A DNA stretch of 44,090 nucleotides from contig JAEZZM010000050.1 of NCBI GenBank assembly GCA_023418575.1, positions 1 through 44,090 of the forward strand. Direction: 5' to 3'. Positions 37,843-44,090 of the stretch are shown in pieces. This stretch comes from Actinomycetes bacterium (lineage in GTDB: Bacteria > Actinomycetota > Coriobacteriia > Coriobacteriales > JAEZZM01). Each line of letters begins with the position of its first letter. Within the stretch, counting starts at the first letter, position 1. Both the position numbers and the translations under genes were made by a program. A model generated the notes under the pieces. The model was given only the letters and a program-made list of their open reading frames with translations, was not told where the DNA came from and did no database searches.

Positions 37843-40104
37843 TTAATCTAACCAGCTAGAGTCATAGTCTGGTGGGTTTTGATAATAATCCTGTGGGACA
37901 CCGTTACTATAGCTATCATTACGCTGAGGGCGAGAAGAATCATCCATAAAGAGATTGAAGTCATTATCTCCAGAGTTTTCTCCACGCTCCAGGTTATCAT
38001 CTGGATTGCCTTTAGAGATATATACGGTAATAGTATTATCTAGTACCGACTGCTCTGTTCTAATGATGCTGCCTGCAGGGGTGCTGCTGTCCTCAACAAA
38101 TCGTTGGACAATCTTATATCCAGGATATTGCTCTTTAAGGCTTTGGATATAGGCACGACCTTCTGCATCAACGGTATTTTCCTCATAATTGGCGCCCAAA
38201 TCCCAATTAAGATCAGACTTGTATTCAGGGCTACCAGCATCAACAAATTCTTTCTTAGCAAGACCTTGTAGCGCTGAGCTCATGAAGTTTTTCCAAATGG
38301 GAATGGGGAGGGCTCGGGTAGTACCGTTTGCACCTTTGTATTTAATAGTTGCTTCTTTGCGATATCCCACCCAAACCGCAGTTGAATACTGAGGAGAATA
38401 ACCACATAACCAAAGGTCACGAATGTTTTGCGTAGTACCAGTTTTTCCTGCAACAACCTGGCCCGTTCCAGGGTCACCAGTCTTACCAGTACCATTAGTC
38501 ATAACGCCACGCAAAACCTTAGTGACTGCAGAGGCAACCTTGGGGTCAAGTACTTGTTCTGAGCTGCGCTCTGCCGTAAAGATATTGGTGCCTTTTCTAT
38601 CTAAAATCTCAGCAATCATAACAGGCTTATGATATACGCCATTTGAAGCTAGGGTTGCATATGCTGAAGCCATCTCTAGTGGAGTAACTCCCTCAGTACC
38701 AAGCGTAACAGCATCATATTCACCAAGTTTGGAGGTGATACCCATCTTTTTTGCTACCGATACGATCTTATCGGCACCCATTGCATGGGCAACACGGGCA
38801 TAGGCAGTGTTTAGTGAGCGCCAAGTTGCTTCTTTTAGACTTACAACACCAGCGTTTTCATTAGCAAAGTTTGAAACCTGCCATTCTGGGGTAATTTGCG
38901 CTGGTGAATTAGCTAGTACGCGGGTTTCAGGATCAAGCCCTTCTTGGATGGCTGCTGCAAGCGTAAAGACCTTAAAAGAAGATCCAGCCTGGCGTTTTGC
39001 TTGGGTAGCAAGGTTAAACTGATCCTGCTCATAGCTTTTTCCGCCAACCATGGCAACCACATCACCATTGCTTGCATCAATGCATACCAAAGCAGACTCA
39101 AGTTTATCGACATCTCCTACCACTGAGAGCACAGATTCTTCTGCAGCCTTTTGAAGTTTTGGTTGCAGAGTTGTTTTAACAGTAAGACCGCTCTTAAAGA
39201 GGATGTCACGAGGATATTCTTTAAGCAGAATGCTTTTTACTGCATCAACAAAATAAGGGTAGGCTAAGGTGCCATTATTGGTGGGAGGGGTGTATTTGAG
39301 CGTAATTTCAGAATTAGTAGCCTCATTGTATTGAGCCTCATTTATGTCGCCATTACTGAGCATACGTCTTAATACGGTGTCTCTTCTTTTCTTTGCTTCA
39401 TCTGGGTTTTTGGTAGGATCAAGCTTGTTGGGAGACTGAGGAAGACCGCTTAAAAGAGCAGACTCAGCCAAATCTAAGTCCTTAGCGCTTTTTCCCAGAT
39501 AGGTTCGAGCGGCTGCTTCAATACCATAGGCTCCAGAGCCATAGTAGATGGTATTGATATACATCATTAAGATCTCATCTTTGTTATAGCGTTTTTCAAG
39601 CTCTAAGGCTATATAAGCCTCACGAACTTTACGGCGCAGAGACTTTTCAAATTGCTCATCCGATAAGACCGTATTTCTTACCAGCTGCTGAGTGATGGTT
39701 GAGGCGCCTTCCATACCACCACCCGTAAGAGTTTTGAAGGCAGCTCGGGCGATACCCTTGAGGTCAACACCCTTATGAGAATAGAAGCGCTCATCTTCGG
39801 TATCAACGGTGGCCTTAAAAACCCAGTCACTTACTTGATCTTTTTCTACCGTTTTTCTATTTTGAAGATAAAGCGAAGCAATTACATTGCCATCAGCATC
39901 TAAGATTTGTGTAGGTTCGGCTGAAAGATAAGAATCAGCATCAGTATAGTCGGGTAAGTCTTGTAGCCAAGAACCAATGAGTTTAAAACCACTAAAAACT
40001 CCAGCTGCAAGTGCAGCGAACAAGGTGATGATAATGGCTAAGATAACAAAACCCGACACATGGGTTTTATCGCGTCTTCGTGCATTTCTAATGCGAGATG
40101 CCAT
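37843..40104 (-). CDS. Class A penicillin-binding protein (PBP1A-like)
   Basis: A 753-residue bifunctional cell-wall enzyme. A short basic tail and one membrane helix (about 18-40) are followed by the glycosyltransferase domain (TEDERFYSHKGVD at 102-114, ASTITQQLVRN at 134-144, and the LYINT-like MMYINTIYYG). The transpeptidase domain has SxxK at S375-SFK, SLN at 430-432 and KTGT at 553-556. After residue 640 comes a PASTA-like segment (KIVQRFVEDSSTPAGSIIRTEQ) and then an Asp/Asn/Gln-rich tail. It polymerises and crosslinks peptidoglycan outside the membrane. ATG 40104 follows GGGAGG by 7 nt. It ends at a bidirectional terminator and is divergent from the U32 peptidase gene. Confidence 0.93.
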   Translation of the reverse strand: MASRIRNARRRDKTHVSGFVILAIIITLFAALAAGVFSGFKLIGSWLQDLPDYTDADSYLSAEPTQILDADGNVIASLYLQNRKTVEKDQVSDWVFKATVDTEDERFYSHKGVDLKGIARAAFKTLTGGGMEGASTITQQLVRNTVLSDEQFEKSLRRKVREAYIALELEKRYNKDEILMMYINTIYYGSGAYGIEAAARTYLGKSAKDLDLAESALLSGLPQSPNKLDPTKNPDEAKKRRDTVLRRMLSNGDINEAQYNEATNSEITLKYTPPTNNGTLAYPYFVDAVKSILLKEYPRDILFKSGLTVKTTLQPKLQKAAEESVLSVVGDVDKLESALVCIDASNGDVVAMVGGKSYEQDQFNLATQAKRQAGSSFKVFTLAAAIQEGLDPETRVLANSPAQITPEWQVSNFANENAGVVSLKEATWRSLNTAYARVAHAMGADKIVSVAKKMGITSKLGEYDAVTLGTEGVTPLEMASAYATLASNGVYHKPVMIAEILDRKGTNIFTAERSSEQVLDPKVASAVTKVLRGVMTNGTGKTGDPGTGQVVAGKTGTTQNIRDLWLCGYSPQYSTAVWVGYRKEATIKYKGANGTTRALPIPIWKNFMSSALQGLAKKEFVDAGSPEYKSDLNWDLGANYEENTVDAEGRAYIQSLKEQYPGYKIVQRFVEDSSTPAGSIIRTEQSVLDNTITVYISKGNPDDNLERGENSGDNDFNLFMDDSSRPQRNDSYSNGVPQDYYQNPPDYDSSWLD

Positions 40105-40247
40105 AAAAGAAACCTCCCATACTATTACTCAGAACTTTTATTATTACGCAATTGAGCTTCTCATGTGAGATAAAAGCATATATATTTAGAAGTGCTGCGC
40201 AATTAAAACAGAGTTAATACAAGACTTGTAGAGGGAGAATACGCATC

Positions 40248-42785
40248 TTGAATTCAGTGAAAGAGCAGATAGAACTTTTGGCTCCAGCGGGAAGTTTGGA
40301 AGCTTTTAGAGCTGCCTTATATGCAGGTGCAGATGCCATCTATCTTGGTGTGGATAAGCTTAATGCCAGAAGATCTGCGCAAAACTTTAAGCTAGATGAT
40401 TTGGCAGAGATTTGTAGGCTTGCCCACCTTTCAAAGGCACGGGTTTATCTCACGCTTAACATTATAATTAAAGAAGAGGAACTTGAAGAGGCCCTGCAGC
40501 TTGTTCATGATGCTTATCTTGCGGGCGTTGATGCCTTTATTATTCAGGATTGGGGTCTGCTAGCAGAGATAGCTCAAGCCTATCCAGAGGTGGAGCTGCA
40601 CATATCTACTCAGGCAAATGTCCATGATGTTGCTGGAGTAAGATTTGCTAGAGACATGGGCGCTACCCGAGTAACTACCTCAAGAGAGCTTTCACTATTT
40701 GAGTTAAAGAAATTAGCAGAACAAGGCGTAGATATCGAAGCCTTTGGTCATGGCGCACTTTGCATTTGTTACTCTGGGCAATGTCTCATGAGTTCCATGA
40801 TTGGTCAGCGCTCTGCAAATAGAGGACGTTGTGCTCAGCCGTGCCGCTTGACCTATGAGCTTTTGGATGACAAGGGGCGCAGCGTCTCAACTGTTGCGGG
40901 GGAGCATCTCTTATCGCCCAAAGACCTATCTACCATTGATATATTGCCTCAGCTCATTGAGTCAGGTGTGCGCTCGCTAAAGGTTGAAGGACGCATGAAA
41001 TCTGCTGAGTATGTTGGCACCGTGGTGTCTACCTATCGTGCTGCTTTAGACCGAGCACTGGCTGACCCTGCTCACTATCAAGCCCTCCCTCAAGAAAAAG
41101 ACGCTCTTACAGAGGCCTTTAGCAGGGGCTTTTCTGAGGCTTATATGTCTGAGATTAGATCTAATGAAATGATGAGCTATCAGCGCCCTAATAATAGAGG
41201 TATTCAAGTAGCTCGAGTTGCAGCGCGAGGAAAAGATTTTATAGATCTTGCTCTAGATTCAGGCAAGGATCTATGGCCTGGAGATATTTTGGAATACTGG
41301 ACTTCAAAGGGTCGCTATACAGAAGAGCTTGCCTCTTTTGAGTTGGTGGGCGATAAGAACAGCACCCTTAAATCCTCAATACGCCAAAAGCCAGGGAAAG
41401 GCCAGCCCAAGCAGCGCGTGCGCTTTAAGTTCTCAAAAGCTGTATCGGTGGGTGATCGCGTCTTTAGAGTGCGCAGCGCTCGTATCGCCAAGCAAATTGA
41501 GGAGCATACAGCCCATGCGTATATAAGAACAAGGCCTGTGAATCTTCATTTTAAGGCAGAGCTTGGAAAACAGATAAGCCTACATATTGCCGATAAGGAC
41601 GGTCATGAATGTATAGTGTACGGACCTGTGGCAGAGCGGGCTCGCACTAAGGCTCTATCCTTGGATGAAGCGCAAGAGCATTTATCACGCTTTGGTGGAA
41701 GCCCCTTTTATTTGGATGCCTTTAGCGCAGAGCTTGATGAGTCTGTAGGCATGGGTTTTTCCATCTTGCATAAGCTGCGTAAGCAAGCGGCTGATGATTT
41801 AGAGAAATCTATACTGCATGATTATGAGAATCGCAACTTAGAGAGAAAAGTAAAGACAAGCTTGGCTTCCGTATTTAGCAAAGCAGCCAGTAAAGCCTCT
41901 AATGATGCTCAGACTGCTACTCAGATAAAACGAAAAGCTACAGATGCCTTTGAGGATCTTAAACTTTGCGCTTTTGTTAAAGATGCAAAACAAGCGCAGG
42001 AGGCGCTAGATTTAGGCATTGATCATATTTACGTGGCGGTGCAAGATTTTCTAGATCAGGAGGAAGACTTTTCTCGCTTCAAAGATAGGCTTGATCCAAG
42101 CAGATTTCATTTGCTCTTAGACGAGGTTTCTCATGATAAAGATTTAGAGCGAATGTTATCTAGCATCCAAGGTGACTGCGCTGTGGCTGTGGCAAATGTC
42201 TCTCAAATTAAAGCATTGCAAGAGAGTGCAAAAGACTTAGAAGTATGGAATTCAATTCCAGCAATAAATAGCTCTGTCTGTGCTTTCTTGTATCAATTAG
42301 GTGCAAAAAAGCTTTGGCTATCTCCCGAGCTGTCACTAAGTGAGCTTGAGGCTCTAACAGCTAAAATTCAAGATCAGATGGATCTAGGGATAGTCATAAG
42401 TGGAGCTCAGCAACTTATGGTTTCAGAGCACTGTGTTTTAATGTCCATGGGACCATGCAATGAAGATTGCCCTCGCTGCTCCAGACGTAAAAAGCCCAAG
42501 TATTTAAAGGATAGAAAATCTTATTGCTTTCCTGTGCATTCGGATTCTAATGGGCGTTGTCATATTTATAATTCTGTTTCACTGGACATCAGCCCCGAGC
42601 TTAGAAAGCTATATGACTGCGGCCTAAGATACTTCATGCTTGACCTGCGCTTTTTAGATTCACAAGCTCTATGTCAAGAAATTGAACATATACATAGGCA
42701 AATCAAGGCACTTAAAGACGGTAAAGAAGCTCTTGCTCGACTAGATAAGCGCACTGCAGGTCATATGTATAGAGGTATAGAATAG
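40248..42785 (+). CDS. U32 family peptidase (RlhA/TrhP-like)
   Basis: An 845-residue protein. ELLAPAGSLEAFRAALYAGADAIYLGVD opens the N-terminal U32 barrel. GHGALCICYSGQCLMSSMIGQ together with RGRCAQPCRLTYEL supplies the conserved cysteines that bind an Fe-S cluster in U32 proteins, which take part in tRNA or rRNA hydroxylation rather than proteolysis. A second domain (collagenase-like, DUF3656) follows from about residue 380, and the C-terminus repeats a Cys-rich signature (CNEDCPRCSRRKKPKYL). The start is TTG 40248 behind AGGGAG (40232-40237); a GTG at 40257 is possible. It is divergent from the PBP gene and precedes tyrS by about 100 nt, a common neighbour in this class. Confidence 0.88.
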   Translation: MNSVKEQIELLAPAGSLEAFRAALYAGADAIYLGVDKLNARRSAQNFKLDDLAEICRLAHLSKARVYLTLNIIIKEEELEEALQLVHDAYLAGVDAFIIQDWGLLAEIAQAYPEVELHISTQANVHDVAGVRFARDMGATRVTTSRELSLFELKKLAEQGVDIEAFGHGALCICYSGQCLMSSMIGQRSANRGRCAQPCRLTYELLDDKGRSVSTVAGEHLLSPKDLSTIDILPQLIESGVRSLKVEGRMKSAEYVGTVVSTYRAALDRALADPAHYQALPQEKDALTEAFSRGFSEAYMSEIRSNEMMSYQRPNNRGIQVARVAARGKDFIDLALDSGKDLWPGDILEYWTSKGRYTEELASFELVGDKNSTLKSSIRQKPGKGQPKQRVRFKFSKAVSVGDRVFRVRSARIAKQIEEHTAHAYIRTRPVNLHFKAELGKQISLHIADKDGHECIVYGPVAERARTKALSLDEAQEHLSRFGGSPFYLDAFSAELDESVGMGFSILHKLRKQAADDLEKSILHDYENRNLERKVKTSLASVFSKAASKASNDAQTATQIKRKATDAFEDLKLCAFVKDAKQAQEALDLGIDHIYVAVQDFLDQEEDFSRFKDRLDPSRFHLLLDEVSHDKDLERMLSSIQGDCAVAVANVSQIKALQESAKDLEVWNSIPAINSSVCAFLYQLGAKKLWLSPELSLSELEALTAKIQDQMDLGIVISGAQQLMVSEHCVLMSMGPCNEDCPRCSRRKKPKYLKDRKSYCFPVHSDSNGRCHIYNSVSLDISPELRKLYDCGLRYFMLDLRFLDSQALCQEIEHIHRQIKALKDGKEALARLDKRTAGHMYRGIE

Positions 42786-42804
42786 TGTGCTATACTCATC
42801 AAAT

Positions 42805-42840
42805 TAGGTTGGTTACTAGGTTGGTTACTAGGTTGGTTTT
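42805..42840 (+). repeat. 12-bp tandem repeat upstream of tyrS
   Basis: TAGGTTGGTTAC occurs at 42805-42816 and 42817-42828, followed by a partial third copy (TAGGTTGGTTTT). It sits 45 nt before the tyrS start, just after an extended -10-like TGCTATACT (42788-42796), so it would lie in the untranslated leader. Confidence 0.75.
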
Positions 42841-42883
42841 TCATACTAAAGGGGTTTAAGTACTTTAGCGGCAAGGAGGGCTT

Positions 42884-44089
42884 ATGCTTTCAGCAGAAGA
42901 ACAGTTTCATATTTTAAAGTCAGGTGCAGCGACCATCGTTCCCGAACAAGCTTTGCTTGATAAACTTAAAAAGGGGACAGCGCTTACTGTTAAGCTAGGT
43001 GTAGATCCCACAGCACCAGATTTACATCTTGGTCATGCGGTAACCTTGCAAAAAATGCGACAATTTCAAGATCTTGGTCATAACGTAGTACTTATTATAG
43101 GCTCAGGAACAACCCTGGTTGGAGATCCTTCAGGAAGAAACTCAACACGCCCTCAGTTGAGTATTGAAGAGATTCAGGAAAATGCAAAGACCTATATTCA
43201 ACAGGCACATAAGATCTTAGATCCCGATAAAACCAAAATTGTTTATAACGATGAGTGGCTCTTCAAGCTTAACTTTGCTGACCTTTTAAAGCTGATGAGT
43301 AAGTTTACTGTAGCCCGCATTCTTGAGCGCGATGATTTTATGAAGCGCTATACTTCAAAAACCCCCATTGCACTCCATGAGTTTTTGTATCCACTGCTGC
43401 AAGCTTATGATTCAGTGGTGATCGAGGCTGATGTTGAGCTGGGTGGAACAGATCAGCTCTTTAATATATTAGCTGGTCGTGATTTGATGGAGCGCATGGA
43501 GCTAGAACCTCAGGTCTGTCTCACCATGCCACTGTTAGAAGGTACTGATGGCGTAAAAAAGATGTCTAAATCCTATGGAAACTATGTAGGACTAACTGAT
43601 GAGCCAGCTGAAATGTTTGGTAAAATCATGTCCATTCCAGACAATATGATTGTCCGCTATTATCGCCTTGCCTCACAGGAGTCAGTGGCAAAGATCGATG
43701 AGATTGAAGCTGGCCTTGCCGATGAAAGCTTACATCCCAATAAGGTAAAGCGTGCATTGGCTGCTAATATTGTTGCTTGCTATTACGATGAGGACGCAGC
43801 TATTAAGGCAGAAGAGGCATTTGATAAGCTCTTTAAGGAGCATGCAATCCCCGAAGACATTGATGAATTTAGCTATGAGCTTAGAGGCAAGGTATATCTG
43901 CCCGAGGTTCTTGTGGCGGCCGGAATGTGCTCAAGTAATGGAGAAGCTCGTCGCATGATTGATCAAGGTGCTGTAAAGATCAATGGTTCTGCTTTAGAGT
44001 CTGGAAGCTATGAGCTTGCATCAGATCAACTTGTCGATCAGGTCGTGCAGCTTGGAAAGCGCAAGTTTATTAGATTAAGAGCTCTTTAA
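42884..44089 (+). CDS. tyrS: Tyrosyl-tRNA synthetase
   Basis: A 401-residue class I aminoacyl-tRNA synthetase that charges tRNA-Tyr. The HIGH motif appears as HLGH (48-51), followed by ELGGTDQLFNILAGRDLMER; the second signature is KMSKS (226-230), which makes it the TyrZ-like form rather than the KFGKT form. A C-terminal S4 RNA-binding domain (VLVAAGMCSSNGEARRMIDQGAVKING) ends the protein. The gene is complete, with the stop at 44087-44089, one base before the window edge. The start at ATG 42884 follows AAGGAGG (42873-42879). No T-box core is seen in the short leader, unlike pheS; only a tandem repeat lies there. Confidence 0.95.
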   Translation: MLSAEEQFHILKSGAATIVPEQALLDKLKKGTALTVKLGVDPTAPDLHLGHAVTLQKMRQFQDLGHNVVLIIGSGTTLVGDPSGRNSTRPQLSIEEIQENAKTYIQQAHKILDPDKTKIVYNDEWLFKLNFADLLKLMSKFTVARILERDDFMKRYTSKTPIALHEFLYPLLQAYDSVVIEADVELGGTDQLFNILAGRDLMERMELEPQVCLTMPLLEGTDGVKKMSKSYGNYVGLTDEPAEMFGKIMSIPDNMIVRYYRLASQESVAKIDEIEAGLADESLHPNKVKRALAANIVACYYDEDAAIKAEEAFDKLFKEHAIPEDIDEFSYELRGKVYLPEVLVAAGMCSSNGEARRMIDQGAVKINGSALESGSYELASDQLVDQVVQLGKRKFIRLRAL

Positions 44090-44090
44090 G

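Noticed and set aside
1..44090. CRISPR array, tRNA or rRNA genes
   Set aside because: No regularly spaced repeats of 25-40 bp, no tRNA T-loop/acceptor pattern and no rRNA stretches were seen. The tandem repeats found have periods of 9-12 bp and no spacers.

Overview
The window looks like a chromosomal segment of a moderately low-GC member of the Coriobacteriia (Atopobium/Fannyhessea-like is my best guess). It carries two foreign blocks at its left end. The assignment is an inference from protein style (PheST, U32 peptidase, DUF1667 and FAD dehydrogenase genes, class A PBP) and base composition; no rRNA or other marker gene is present.

Region 1 (1 to about 5.4 kb) is part of a mobilizable element of the kind common in gut Firmicutes. 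It holds the C-terminal end of a tyrosine integrase, a MobC-like small protein, a RepA-type hexameric helicase, a non-coding stretch packed with iteron-like repeats and hairpins, and a MobV/Pre relaxase. An AT-rich cargo gene follows, an Lsa-type ABC-F ribosomal protection protein. The cargo has a 7-codon leader ORF and mutually exclusive hairpins, a textbook layout for ribosome-mediated attenuation. Strong palindromes follow it.

Region 2 (about 5.4 to 12.3 kb) is a GC-rich accessory cassette between two non-coding stretches of about 1 kb. A clear promoter drives three overlapping genes: an AbiEi-like antitoxin, an AbiEii nucleotidyltransferase toxin, and a 1219-residue STAND-type NTPase with a restriction-nuclease-like N-terminus. 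A shared 12-bp sequence lies on both sides. This AbiE plus STAND operon is the best candidate here for an undescribed defence system.

Region 3 (12.3 to 25.3 kb) is core-like. It runs modA-modB-modC (molybdate import), then a three-gene FAD dehydrogenase module (GlpA-like protein, FAD/NAD oxidoreductase, DUF1667 protein), then a two-gene ABC exporter, then pheS-pheT behind a T-box riboswitch.

Region 4 (25.4 to 32.3 kb) is a surface-glycan operon: DegT aminotransferase, initiating sugar-phosphate transferase, a fused LicC-like cytidylyltransferase/choline-kinase-like protein, an ExoA-like glycosyltransferase, and a PglF/CapD 4,6-dehydratase. Together these suggest a glycan started with a trideoxy-amino sugar (AATGal-like) and possibly carrying phosphocholine.

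Region 5 (32.3 to 44.1 kb) holds argR, several small membrane or hypothetical proteins (including 34- and 54-residue genes), an MFS transporter divergent from a nucleoside hydrolase plus ribokinase pair (nucleoside salvage), a class A penicillin-binding protein, a U32 peptidase and tyrS. Short 9- to 12-bp tandem repeats recur at three places (17985, 29291, 42805).
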